A stretch of 64,000 bases of DNA from contig CAMVEB010000012.1 in the NCBI GenBank assembly GCA_947166385.1, forward strand, positions 35,364-99,363, given 5' to 3'. The stretch comes from an uncultured Clostridia bacterium. Lineage in GTDB: Bacteria > Bacillota > Clostridia > Christensenellales > Aristaeellaceae. The position numbers and the translations under genes were made by a program. Below, in pieces: positions 43,812 to 51,655 of this stretch. Every line of letters starts with the position of its first letter. Positions within the stretch are counted from its first letter, which is position 1. A model generated the notes under the pieces. The model had not been told where the DNA came from and made no database searches. It saw nothing but the letters and a program-made list of their open reading frames with translations.

Positions 43812-43949
43812 ATGAGCAGGGATCCGAAAGAGAAAAAAGAACAGGATTGGAGCGATGAGATTCCGGACGAGGAAGATGATCACCAGGAACCGTACGAGCC
43901 AACCTATCGGGACGGAAGCGCAAAGAATGAATGCTGGGCTTCTGACTGA
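43812..43949 (+). CDS. Small acidic 45-residue protein
   Basis: A short frame from ATG at 43812 to TGA at 43947, preceded by GAGGAGGAAATAATC, one of the best ribosome binding sites in the region. The peptide is very acidic (DEIPDEEDDHQEPYEPTY) and ends in CWASD. Composition suggests an intrinsically disordered protein. No family is recognised. It sits 40 bases after the thioesterase and probably shares its transcript. Confidence 0.55.
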   Translation: MSRDPKEKKEQDWSDEIPDEEDDHQEPYEPTYRDGSAKNECWASD

Positions 43950-44129
43950 TTGTCATCCGAATCCTTTTGCGGTTGTTCTTGGCTACGCTCTGGTAAAACA
44001 ATATAGATCTCGCTTTCGTTCTCCCTCGGGAATCATGGGAAAATCCGGGATGAAGGTGACGAATGCCTGTTTCCGGGATCTTCAGCAGCAGGGGATGCGA
44101 ATAGGATAGCGATGGAGGCGATATCAGCA

Positions 44130-45365
44130 ATGAGAGAGCTGTTTCAGATGGACAGGCAAAACTACCATCCGGAAGGCAAAGTGTACAAAAGGCCGTCAGC
44201 AAGGGCAGTCATCCTGAAGGATGGAAAAGTGCTTCTCAATTATGTGTCGAAATACGATTGCTATGAGTTTCCCGGCGGTGGAATTGAAGCCGGAGAAACG
44301 CCTGAACATGCAGTGCAGCGTGAAGTGGCGGAGGAGACAGGACGAATTGTGGTTCCGGAATCTGTCAGAGAATTCGGAATCGTGATCAGAAGACAGCAGG
44401 ACAGCCATGATCCGGACGGTATATTCGAGCAGGAGAATTACTATTATTTCTGCGATGTGACGGATGAATGTGTTCCGAGAACACCCGATGAACATGAGAT
44501 CCTGGATGGGGCAGAACCGGTTTGGGTTGAGTCGCTGGCCATACCGATTTATCGAAATCGCAAAGCCTTTGAACGAATCGGCGAACCGTTTATCCAGCGG
44601 GAAATGCGCGTGATGGATCTGGCGGATCAGGAACTTCGGAAACAAAGCTGGGAAATGACGGAAGAAGCGGCCATCCGGTCGTTGGGAAACGCGGACTACA
44701 AGGGAATGCTTTCGTTCGTAGAACATGCCCTGAAAGAGATCCGGACCGAAGGCGAGAACGGCATCGGTATACACAAGCTGGAATTCGGATACACGCGTTT
44801 CGAACACACAAAGCGCGTGCTCGGCTGGGCGAAACGCCTTTACGATGCCACTCCGGATAAAACAGGGCTTTTGTATGAGGACCTGATGACCGCAACAATC
44901 TTCCATGATGTCGGAAGGGCCGTTTCCGTGCAATCGGGCGAAGATCACGCGAAGGCAGGAGTACCGATCACAAGAGACTGGCTGCTGTCAAACGGATATG
45001 ATCCCCCGCGGGCTGAGTATATTGCAGGCCTCGTAGGTTCGCATTCCGAGAAATGGCGTATGCATGACCCGGCCATAGACCGTAACCTCCTGATGCTGAT
45101 GGAAGCGGATCTTCTGGATGATATGGGACTTCTCGGCATTGTCATGGACACGATGATCGTCAGGGCCAGGAAAACGGACGCAACATTCTACGATTGCTAT
45201 AACCATTATGAGCGTTACACGCACCCGATGCAGCATGATTGTCCGGTTGTTACTCCGGAAGCAAAGGCATTCTGGGATATCAAGACAGAAAGTACAGATC
45301 GCTTTATGGAGCAGTTCAGAAAGGACATTCTGCTTGGTGGTGAAAACTATATTGGATACAGGTAA
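44130..45365 (+). CDS. Nudix hydrolase fused to an HD phosphohydrolase
   Basis: A 411-residue two-domain protein. The Nudix box (GGGIEAGETPEHAVQREVAE followed by ETG) lies near residues 45-70 and would hydrolyse a nucleoside diphosphate linked to another group. From about residue 200 an HD domain follows: FEHTKRVLGWAKRL, then FHDVGRA as the HD pair, GSHSEKW and EADLLDDMG for the remaining ligands. Both parts look intact. The start at 44130 has GGAGG 11 bases upstream; ATG at 44112 is an alternative. A two-step role in clearing modified nucleotides is plausible but inferred. It converges on the XRE-HD gene. Confidence 0.85.
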   Translation: MRELFQMDRQNYHPEGKVYKRPSARAVILKDGKVLLNYVSKYDCYEFPGGGIEAGETPEHAVQREVAEETGRIVVPESVREFGIVIRRQQDSHDPDGIFEQENYYYFCDVTDECVPRTPDEHEILDGAEPVWVESLAIPIYRNRKAFERIGEPFIQREMRVMDLADQELRKQSWEMTEEAAIRSLGNADYKGMLSFVEHALKEIRTEGENGIGIHKLEFGYTRFEHTKRVLGWAKRLYDATPDKTGLLYEDLMTATIFHDVGRAVSVQSGEDHAKAGVPITRDWLLSNGYDPPRAEYIAGLVGSHSEKWRMHDPAIDRNLLMLMEADLLDDMGLLGIVMDTMIVRARKTDATFYDCYNHYERYTHPMQHDCPVVTPEAKAFWDIKTESTDRFMEQFRKDILLGGENYIGYR

Positions 45366-45377
45366 AGCATCTGATCG

Positions 45378-46211
45378 TCACAGCAGACGTTTGAACGCTT
45401 CCGTCATCGTCATCATTTGATATCGTAACAGCCACCAGGCGTCATTCCACTCCTGCACCTTTTTCAGCACATCCAGCAATGCCGGATAGTAATGATCTGT
45501 CTCCTCCGTATATCTGATCATCCATTTCCGGGAAAATGCATCTGCCATTCCTGCTAGATTGTTTGTCCGGTCCAGGCATTTCACCATACAAGCCAGCGGA
45601 TTTTTCCGGATATTCGCAAAATACTGCTCTTCCCAGTCCGGTTCATTGTGATCATACATATTCTTGGAAACCAACCGTACTGCTTCCCGAACCCTGTCAT
45701 TGACAGGAAGATCTGCTGGCTTCATATGAGCATCCTCGACCATATCATGAGCCAGAACAGCGGCAAGCACATCATCATCTTTTAATCCCATGGCCAGCGC
45801 ATGGCAGGCCATCGTCAGCGGATGAGCCATGTAAGAACACTCAAACCCATACTTCGAACGCCGTTGCTGCTCTCCATGTACGGGACGCAACAGATCCATC
45901 ACAGCCAGTGTCTGGGACAGCCCCAGCATCTGTGCGCGGCCTTTCACAAAGGTGTACATATGGCTGACATCAAAATTAACCGGTTTCAGTGTCCAGTCCT
46001 TTTCTTTCTCAGCAAACAGGGAATCCAACGATAGATCCAATACCTTTGCAAGCACCGGAAGTCGATCCGAATCCGGGAGGAATTTCCCCTGTTCCCAGGT
46101 GCTTACCGCCTGAAATGAAACACCCAGTTTCTCTCCCAACTGCTCCTGGCTGAGTCCTTTTGCCAACCGTGCTGCCCTGATGCGATCTCCGATCAGTTTA
46201 TTCCTGTTCAC
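45378..46211 (-). CDS. XRE-type regulator fused to a RelA/SpoT-like HD domain
   Basis: A 277-residue protein. Residues 7-62 are a Cro/C1-type helix-turn-helix (GLSQEQLGEKLGVSFQAVST); residues 105-230 form an HD-type domain in which His, HD and Asp ligands are visible: HPLTMACHALAMG, LAAVLAHDMVEDAHM and CLDRTNNL. The layout of that domain is like the (p)ppGpp hydrolase half of RelA/SpoT. A DNA-binding protein that could bind or cut an alarmone is suggested. The start is GTG at 46211 with AGGAAG 9 bases before; a palindrome and strong promoter lie upstream, so autoregulation is likely. Confidence 0.82.
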   Translation of the reverse strand: MNRNKLIGDRIRAARLAKGLSQEQLGEKLGVSFQAVSTWEQGKFLPDSDRLPVLAKVLDLSLDSLFAEKEKDWTLKPVNFDVSHMYTFVKGRAQMLGLSQTLAVMDLLRPVHGEQQRRSKYGFECSYMAHPLTMACHALAMGLKDDDVLAAVLAHDMVEDAHMKPADLPVNDRVREAVRLVSKNMYDHNEPDWEEQYFANIRKNPLACMVKCLDRTNNLAGMADAFSRKWMIRYTEETDHYYPALLDVLKKVQEWNDAWWLLRYQMMTMTEAFKRLL

Positions 46212-46294
46212 TTTGTCAAACTTCCTCTCTCTTGTATGAACCTGTTCAGATACCAGGTCGCTTTTGCCATCAGTTTCCTTCCCTTTTCTGTCAT
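46208..46294 (-). CDS. Possible 28-residue leader peptide before the XRE-HD gene
   Basis: A short frame (starts MTEKGRKLMAK, ends ERGSLTK) lies within the 5' leader of the XRE-HD gene. AGGA sits 7 bases before the ATG and its TGA overlaps the GTG of the next gene. This geometry fits translational coupling. It could equally be untranslated leader. Confidence 0.3.
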   Translation of the reverse strand: MTEKGRKLMAKATWYLNRFIQERGSLTK

Positions 46295-46340
46295 AAGCAT
46301 ATCCTGAAAAGCAGCTTGATGCCAGCAGACGCAGATTGAA

Positions 46341-46386
46341 CTTGAATTCCGTAATTCAAGTATAGCTTGAAATCTGTGTCTGTCAA
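46341..46386 (-). promoter_or_regulatory. XRE-HD promoter with palindromic operator
   Basis: Minus-strand TTGACA (46381-46386), a 16-base spacer and TATACT (46359-46364). The perfect inverted repeat CTTGAATT-4 bases-AATTCAAG (46341-46360) overlaps the end of the -10 and the start of transcription, with additional half-site-like CTTGAA copies on both sides. A repressor bound here would block initiation, so autoregulation by the XRE protein is likely. Confidence 0.8.
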
Positions 46387-46462
46387 TCTGCGCTCCGTTT
46401 TCTGATTCGCGTAACACATATGAGAAAACATCCCTCTCCTTATGCTTCGCCATGAAAAGACA

Positions 46463-46495
46463 GAAAAAACAGCCCTATCGTTCAGGAAGGACTGT
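46463..46495 (-). terminator. Terminator after the HAD gene at 46543
   Basis: Minus-strand stem ACAGTCCT/AGGGCTGT (46488-46495 with 46469-46476; one T-G pair), an 11-base loop and a T-run over 46464-46469. It lies 50 bases after the HAD stop and shields the XRE-HD promoter. Confidence 0.75.
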
Positions 46496-46542
46496 ATTCC
46501 AAAAATACGGAGCAGTTGCGTTGCTTTGTTCAACGGATGATT

Positions 46543-47166
46543 TCAGATATGAATATTCCAACCCGTATTGATTTTGCGGCGGACCTTCTGCATGGTTTCC
46601 GGATTGAGAGACGGCCAGTCAGTCACTTTCTGTGCTTTATCTGTAACCATATGCGCTTTTTCCGCACACAGGGCAATCGGTGTATCCGCCAGCGAATCTG
46701 AATAAAAATTCTCTATGACCGGAAAATCATGGTCGATCATATACCGGGCTTTCCCCTTCGCAAACATCAGATTATCCGTCAGAACCCCGAATTCACGGTC
46801 ATATTCTGTTGCGACAAATCTGACCCCCAACCGTCTGGCAATAGGTTCTATGATGCAGGTCGGAGAAGCGCTGATGATCAGATCATCAGGTTTCTTCTGC
46901 GCAAGATACCATGCGGAAATATTCTTCTCATGAGTGTCCCAGTAGCGTTCGATCAGCCTGTCAAAGTCCCTGACCCGGAGAATAGCGAAAAACTCCAGCA
47001 TCATCCTGGCTCTGGTCATCTTTCCCCTTTTATAACGGATCAGGTTCCGAATGGCTTTGGGAAAAAAAGTCAGCCACAGATGAGGATGATGATTCATGCA
47101 ATAAATGGCAAAATTGATTGAACTGTCCGGATAACAGATGGTGCCGTCAAAATCATAGACATTCAT
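46543..47166 (-). CDS. HAD-IB family hydrolase
   Basis: A 207-residue HAD protein. Motif I is VYDFDGTICY at the N terminus, motif II the Ser in LIISASPT, and motif III/IV read KGKARYM and FYSDSLADTP. The cap is small and helical (residues 15-90), as in subfamily IB enzymes such as SerB or MtlD-like phosphatases. Substrate unknown. ATG at 47166 has only a weak AGTGAT region upstream; the gene lies in the A+T-richer stretch. Confidence 0.85.
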   Translation of the reverse strand: MNVYDFDGTICYPDSSINFAIYCMNHHPHLWLTFFPKAIRNLIRYKRGKMTRARMMLEFFAILRVRDFDRLIERYWDTHEKNISAWYLAQKKPDDLIISASPTCIIEPIARRLGVRFVATEYDREFGVLTDNLMFAKGKARYMIDHDFPVIENFYSDSLADTPIALCAEKAHMVTDKAQKVTDWPSLNPETMQKVRRKINTGWNIHI

Positions 47167-47641
47167 GAGTCTTTGTAATCACTCCTGTTCACAGATGTCT
47201 GCTTCTTCATCATCAGCAGAACGCGAAGGCTGACCGGTGAGCTATACCGCTCACAGTATATATCAATGGACTATCATACACAATACATATGGCAATGCAA
47301 ATGTGATCAATATGACTCGTTGTGTAAACAAACGGTTGAAAAATCGCCGCGCGTTTCTTCCGTATCATAGCAAAAAGTATCAGACAGCAAACAGCCTGGC
47401 AGAAACCAAAAGAAAGATTCAGAACAGACTGTGAAATGAATCCCCTTCCCTTTTTGCCGAAAATTGCATATAATCGTTCTATCAAAAGGGAGCATCGTTT
47501 TATCAAAGGAGGTTCCTGAAACAGAATGCCATATCATGCCGGGTTTTCATGATGACAGATTCATACCGGAACGTAATCCGCGGAAGACCGGCTGCGGAAG
47601 AACGGGAATAATCAAAGCGGGAGTTGCGGAGGAAAACTGCC
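47167..47641 (+). other. Gene-poor stretch with a promoter-like element and a direct repeat
   Basis: No convincing gene is seen in these 475 bases; the short open frames have no matching ribosome binding sites. TATAAT occurs at 47469-47474 with a weak -35. Overlapping it is a 14-base direct repeat ATCGTTyTATCAAA (47473-47486 and 47494-47507) 21 bases apart, followed by AAAGGAGG without a suitable start codon. Confidence 0.4.
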
Positions 47642-48019
47642 ATGTATAAATATATGCGCATTCAGGGAAGAGAGGATTCATATATCACCAAATATCCCAA
47701 AGGGATTTTCAGCCTGTGCTGGAACCTGATCAGGGATCAGCTTTTGACAGCAGAAGAAGAGAAACTGTTTCTCTCGATCGACGATTGGTTCAAGAACAAT
47801 CTTCCCGAGCCAGAAACCTGTCGGAATCATGAAAAAGTGATTACATTTTTTAAATGCGGTTATACGGACCATATGCTGAAAAAGCTTGAGCCTGCAGTCA
47901 GCCTGCTGGATAAGTACAACAGGTCGTATGATGTTGTTTATACGAACTTTGTCGGTACGATTGTCTATGAAGATGCCTGGCAGATTGCCGTATCCGTGGA
48001 TCATGGGAAAATGATCTGA
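47642..48019 (+). CDS. Conserved hypothetical protein, 125 residues
   Basis: A soluble protein of unknown function. Clear start: GGAGGAAAACTGCC before ATG at 47642. Features are MYKYMRIQGREDSYITKYPK at the start, a DWFKNNLPEPETCR stretch in the middle and a C-terminal segment NRSYDVVYTNFVGTIVYEDA with mixed alpha/beta character. I recall similar small proteins in Clostridia but no assigned activity. It sits ahead of the deacetylase, with that gene's promoter between. Confidence 0.65.
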   Translation: MYKYMRIQGREDSYITKYPKGIFSLCWNLIRDQLLTAEEEKLFLSIDDWFKNNLPEPETCRNHEKVITFFKCGYTDHMLKKLEPAVSLLDKYNRSYDVVYTNFVGTIVYEDAWQIAVSVDHGKMI

Positions 48020-48037
48020 TTCTCTTTCCTCTGCAGC

Positions 48038-48066
48038 TTGACATTCTTCTTTTCGCTTGGTACGAT
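48038..48066 (+). promoter_or_regulatory. Promoter of the polysaccharide deacetylase gene
   Basis: Perfect TTGACA (48038-48043), a 17-base spacer and TACGAT (48061-48066), followed by AAAGGAGG before the ATG at 48106. Confidence 0.7.
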
Positions 48067-48105
48067 GTTGTACGTACAAAAAGCAGTTCAAAAGGAGGTC
48101 CCTGT

Positions 48106-48738
48106 ATGCCTGTCATTGCTCTGACCTTTGATGACGGTCCCAACACCGTCATAACACCTCAGGTTCTGGACATTCTCGAACAGGAGAGCATCAGAGCCTC
48201 CTTCTTCCTGATTGCGCAGAACATCACGCCAGCGTCCGCAAAAGTCGTCCGCCGGGCAAAGGCCATAGGCTGCGAGATTGAGAACCATACCGTGACCCAT
48301 CCCTTCATGGACAGGCTGTCCGTGGAGGAAATCCGTAAAGAGGTGCAGGAATGCACCGACCGGATCGTGGGAATCACCGGTAAACCCCCGAAGTACTTCC
48401 GCCCGCCATTTATCGCCGTGAGCAGCGCCATGTACGACAATATCGACCTGACCTTCATCTGCGGCATGGGCTGCGAAGACTGGGTTCCCGCCGTTACCGC
48501 GGAGCAGCGGGCCGAGCGCGTGCTCGCAGCCGCCGAAGACGGCCAGATCGTCCTGCTGCACGATATGCCGGGGAACCAGAATACAGTGGAAGCCCTGAAG
48601 ACAATCATCCCGGAATTGAAAAAGAGAGGTTACGAATTCGCAACCGTCTCCGAACTGTTCGAAAAGAAAAACGTCACCCCGCAGCGCGGCTGGCTCTATA
48701 CCAATGTGTTGCAGAAGACCAGCGAGAACCGTCTCTGA
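48106..48738 (+). CDS. Polysaccharide deacetylase family protein
   Basis: A 210-residue NodB-homology protein. The metal and catalytic motifs are intact: TFDDGPN (motif 1), HTVTHP (motif 2), RPPF (motif 3) and VLLHDMP (motif 5). Enzymes of this group remove acetyl groups from N-acetylglucosamine polymers such as peptidoglycan or chitin. There is no signal peptide or membrane helix, so it seems to act in the cytoplasm or be released unusually. AAAGGAGGTCCCTGT precedes the ATG. Confidence 0.9.
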   Translation: MPVIALTFDDGPNTVITPQVLDILEQESIRASFFLIAQNITPASAKVVRRAKAIGCEIENHTVTHPFMDRLSVEEIRKEVQECTDRIVGITGKPPKYFRPPFIAVSSAMYDNIDLTFICGMGCEDWVPAVTAEQRAERVLAAAEDGQIVLLHDMPGNQNTVEALKTIIPELKKRGYEFATVSELFEKKNVTPQRGWLYTNVLQKTSENRL

Positions 48739-48781
48739 CCAGCGCCCGGACATGGTCATCATTCCATGATGCGTCGGAATG

Positions 48782-48790
48782 TGATATACT
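48782..48790 (+). promoter_or_regulatory. Extended -10 promoter of the diguanylate cyclase gene
   Basis: TGATATACT (TGn plus TATACT at 48785-48790), 62 bases before the start chosen for the GGDEF gene. No good -35 is seen. Confidence 0.45.
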
Positions 48791-48852
48791 GCTTCAATCA
48801 AAGACATCCCGAAAAGACCGGATCATTGATGGAACGGAAGGAAGCGGCGACA

Positions 48853-50301
48853 ATGAAAGTATCGCTGAAAACAAAAACCTTTATCATGATTTTCATCATG
48901 ACTGCCGTATTGTGCGCCGCCTCCATCATCGGCACCAATATCGCGCTGACGAATATCATCCGGCAGCAATTCATCGACAAAGCGGAATCTTTGACAAACG
49001 CGATGGCGGACCTGATGGACAAAGATGCAGCGTCCGGCATCCGGGATGCAGTCCTGAAAGTATACAATACGACGGATGACAGGGAAAAAGTCAGCAACGA
49101 GGACTGGGGCAGCCCAGAACATGAGGCCTATGTCAGCCGGTACAGCCATATCCTTGAGATGCCTGAATTCATCAGCCTTCAGGAATGGATGCGGACGATC
49201 CAGGATAAGGGAAAATTTACCTATATCTACCTGGTGATGATGGATACGGACAATGCCCGGACAATCTACCTGGTAGATGCCTCCTATGATGACGAAATGT
49301 GCATGCCCGGCTCTTTTGATCCGTTTACGGAGAGCGATTACAGCATCATCGAGCATCCGATGGACGGTCTCCCCGTAGACATTGTGGAAACCGAGGAATA
49401 TGGCTGGACTCTCGCACTGGGCAAACCGGTTCTGGACCGAAACAGCGATATCATCGGTTATTTCTGCGCAGATTCCAGCATGACCGAGATCACAAACATC
49501 AAGAATCACTATCTGCTGATCATCACCGCCGTACTGGTCGGGCTTGCACTGCTCACCGGCATCCTGGGCGTGCTCGCCGTAAATCATTTCGTTGTCCGCC
49601 CTGTGAAAATCCTGTCCGCCGCATCCCTTGAGTATTGTCAGGAGAACGAAAAGAATGAGCACCATCGATTCGACGGGCTGAATATCCGGGCCAGGGATGA
49701 GATCGGCGACCTGGCACACTCCATGGTGCAGATGGAAAACGATATCAACGACCACGTGGCTACCCTGATCAAAACCGCCAACGAGCTGATCGAAGCCAGG
49801 GAAAAGGAAGCGGAGATGCGTCAGGCTGCCAACATTGATGCGCTCACACGGGTCAGAAACAAGCGTGCCCTCTTCAGTGAGGAAGAACAGCTGGACCGTG
49901 AAATCCGGGAAGGCACCGCAGACTTTGCCATCGTCATGATCGATATGAACAACCTGAAAACCATCAATGACACCTATGGCCACGAGAAAGGAGACGAAGC
50001 GATCCTGGATCTGTGCAGCACCATCTGCTCGACCTTCAAGCACTCTCCGGTATTCCGCACCGGTGGCGACGAATTTGTCGTCATCCTAGAAGGGCATGAC
50101 CTGAAACACAAGGATCAACTGATCGCCTGCTTCCGCGAGACTGCAGCAAAGGATGAGACCAGAAAGCCCTGGCGGAGCCTGTCAGCCGCGCTGGGCTGCG
50201 GAGTGTATGACAGAAAACTGCACAACCATTTCGCGGACGTGCTCAAAGCCGCTGACACGGAAATGTATCTGAACAAAACCGCCATGAAGGAAAAACGGTA
50301 A
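48853..50301 (+). CDS. Membrane-bound diguanylate cyclase (GGDEF)
   Basis: A 482-residue sensor enzyme predicted to make cyclic di-GMP. Residues 8-32 form the first membrane helix; an extracellular sensor of about 190 residues follows, then a second helix (LLIITAVLVGLALLTGILGV), a HAMP-like linker (ARDEIGDLAHSMVQMENDIN) and the catalytic domain with NIDALTRVRNKRAL and FRTGGDEFVVIL. The GGDEF signature is perfect. The inhibitory RxxD site five residues upstream of GGDEF is absent (the sequence there reads FKHS). ATG at 48853 with AAGGAAG before it gives a normal signal-anchor start. Confidence 0.93.
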   Translation: MKVSLKTKTFIMIFIMTAVLCAASIIGTNIALTNIIRQQFIDKAESLTNAMADLMDKDAASGIRDAVLKVYNTTDDREKVSNEDWGSPEHEAYVSRYSHILEMPEFISLQEWMRTIQDKGKFTYIYLVMMDTDNARTIYLVDASYDDEMCMPGSFDPFTESDYSIIEHPMDGLPVDIVETEEYGWTLALGKPVLDRNSDIIGYFCADSSMTEITNIKNHYLLIITAVLVGLALLTGILGVLAVNHFVVRPVKILSAASLEYCQENEKNEHHRFDGLNIRARDEIGDLAHSMVQMENDINDHVATLIKTANELIEAREKEAEMRQAANIDALTRVRNKRALFSEEEQLDREIREGTADFAIVMIDMNNLKTINDTYGHEKGDEAILDLCSTICSTFKHSPVFRTGGDEFVVILEGHDLKHKDQLIACFRETAAKDETRKPWRSLSAALGCGVYDRKLHNHFADVLKAADTEMYLNKTAMKEKR

Positions 50302-50321
50302 CGGATTCAGGAGGGAACAGT

Positions 50322-50831
50322 ATGGATAAAGGCCGGATCATTTATCTGAACGGGGTCACCAGTTCGGGTAAGACATCCATTGTGGAAGCATTACAGGCAC
50401 ACAGGGATGTTTTCTTCTATGTCGTGGCCAATGACCTGTTTCAGGAAATGATCGGGGAAGATTACCTGAAAGAAGATTACTGGAAATATCTTGGTGAAGT
50501 TATCATCATGATGTACCATACCGCGAAACTGTTTTCTGATATGGGAAAAAACGTCATCATAGACAGTATTTTGGTGGAGCGGGACGGTGTTGCTCCCCAT
50601 TATGAACGGATGAAGGAAATCCTTCGCGATAACCCGCTGGATATCGTGGAGGTTTTCTGTCCGCCTGAGATTTGCCGGCAGCGCAATCTTGACCGTGGGG
50701 ACCGATACGAAACGCAGTCAGATGAGCAGACTGAACTGATGGCAAAAAACATCCGTTACAGTTTGCGTGTGGACACAGACAAACTATCTCCGGAAGAATG
50801 TGCAAACGCCATCATCAATGGCTTGTTTTGA
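50322..50831 (+). CDS. Chloramphenicol phosphotransferase-like kinase
   Basis: A 169-residue P-loop protein. The Walker A NGVTSSGKTS (about residues 10-19) begins it, and the acidic NVIIDSILVERDG follows at the Walker B position. This is the layout of the chloramphenicol phosphotransferase-like family, small kinases with varied substrates. Resistance to chloramphenicol is not implied, since most homologues are uncharacterised. AGGAGGGAACAGT precedes the ATG at 50322, 20 bases after the diguanylate cyclase. Confidence 0.8.
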   Translation: MDKGRIIYLNGVTSSGKTSIVEALQAHRDVFFYVVANDLFQEMIGEDYLKEDYWKYLGEVIIMMYHTAKLFSDMGKNVIIDSILVERDGVAPHYERMKEILRDNPLDIVEVFCPPEICRQRNLDRGDRYETQSDEQTELMAKNIRYSLRVDTDKLSPEECANAIINGLF

Positions 50832-50878
50832 AAAGGAATTCACAAAAACGACAGACAATGATGAAGGGAAAAGATCGC

Positions 50879-51625
50879 ATGATTTATGAACTGAATGATC
50901 CGTCAAAAGCTGCCTCCCTCTTTGCGGATTGGGAGGACCTGGATACCGGTGTGATGGCCTGTCTCGATCATGTCATGGGGAAAATTCTCGTAAGGGATCC
51001 CGATCATCCAAAGTCTGCAATGGCAGTCATCGGTGATTTCGCGTTTTGCGCGGGAGAACCGGATCTGGATCTTCTCCACGGGAAACCTGACCGCTGGATG
51101 CTGGTGGTGCCTCAGAATGAAGCATGGGCAGCGCTGATCGAGAACAATTTTCCTGCCAACAAGCGAATCCGCTACGCAATCAGGAAGGAAACAGAATTTG
51201 ACCGGGCAAAACTTGAAGGCATGGCAAAAGCACTCCCGGAAGGGTATACGCTCCGCAGAATCGACAGTGAGCTCTATGACCTCTGTCTGAAGGATGAGCA
51301 TCTGAAGGACTGCGTTTCCGTATTCGAATCAAAAGAAAAGTATCTTGATCTGGGCCGTGGTTTTGCGGTCATGAAAGACGGAAGGATGGTTGCAGCTGCT
51401 TCGTCCTATTCCCGCTATCTTGGCGGGATTGATATCGAGATCGATACTGCGAGGGAGGAGCGGCATAAAGGGCTTGGTTCTGCTGCCGCTGCCAGGCTGA
51501 TCCTCCAGTGTTTGGATGAAGGACTGTATCCGGCCTGGGACGCAGCCAACAAACTGTCGGTTCGCTTAGCGGAAAAACTCGGTTATGAATTCAGTCACGA
51601 ATATGTCTGTTATTCGATCGAATAA
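50879..51625 (+). CDS. GNAT-type acetyltransferase
   Basis: A 248-residue protein whose C-terminal half has the GNAT acetyl-CoA-binding pattern: DIEIDTAREERHKGLGSAAA (motif A, with RHKGLGSA matching the R/QxxGxG/A loop), then LYPAWDAANKLSVRLAEKLG (motif B). The N-terminal 120 residues are a separate helical/beta domain found in the GNAT_acetyltran family. Substrate unknown. The start at 50879 has AAGGGA about 10 bases before; earlier in-frame ATGs at 50858 and 50861 have no ribosome binding site. Confidence 0.82.
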   Translation: MIYELNDPSKAASLFADWEDLDTGVMACLDHVMGKILVRDPDHPKSAMAVIGDFAFCAGEPDLDLLHGKPDRWMLVVPQNEAWAALIENNFPANKRIRYAIRKETEFDRAKLEGMAKALPEGYTLRRIDSELYDLCLKDEHLKDCVSVFESKEKYLDLGRGFAVMKDGRMVAAASSYSRYLGGIDIEIDTAREERHKGLGSAAAARLILQCLDEGLYPAWDAANKLSVRLAEKLGYEFSHEYVCYSIE

Positions 51626-51655
51626 TCCGGCAGCTTCAGAGAAAGGAGTGGTTTC

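Noticed and set aside
43855..44109. 84-codon frame overlapping the 45-residue gene
   Set aside because: No ribosome binding site, unlike the overlapping acidic peptide, and the sequence looks unlike a protein.
46295..46453. Longer frame leading into the possible leader peptide of XRE-HD
   Set aside because: It starts upstream of the TTGACA-TATACT promoter and so would not be on the transcript.
47464..47649. 61-codon frame before the 125-residue gene
   Set aside because: It begins with a non-ATG codon without a ribosome binding site and overlaps the real start at 47642.
50322..50831. Chloramphenicol resistance by the CPT-like kinase
   Set aside because: The fold matches but family substrates vary and no resistance context is present.
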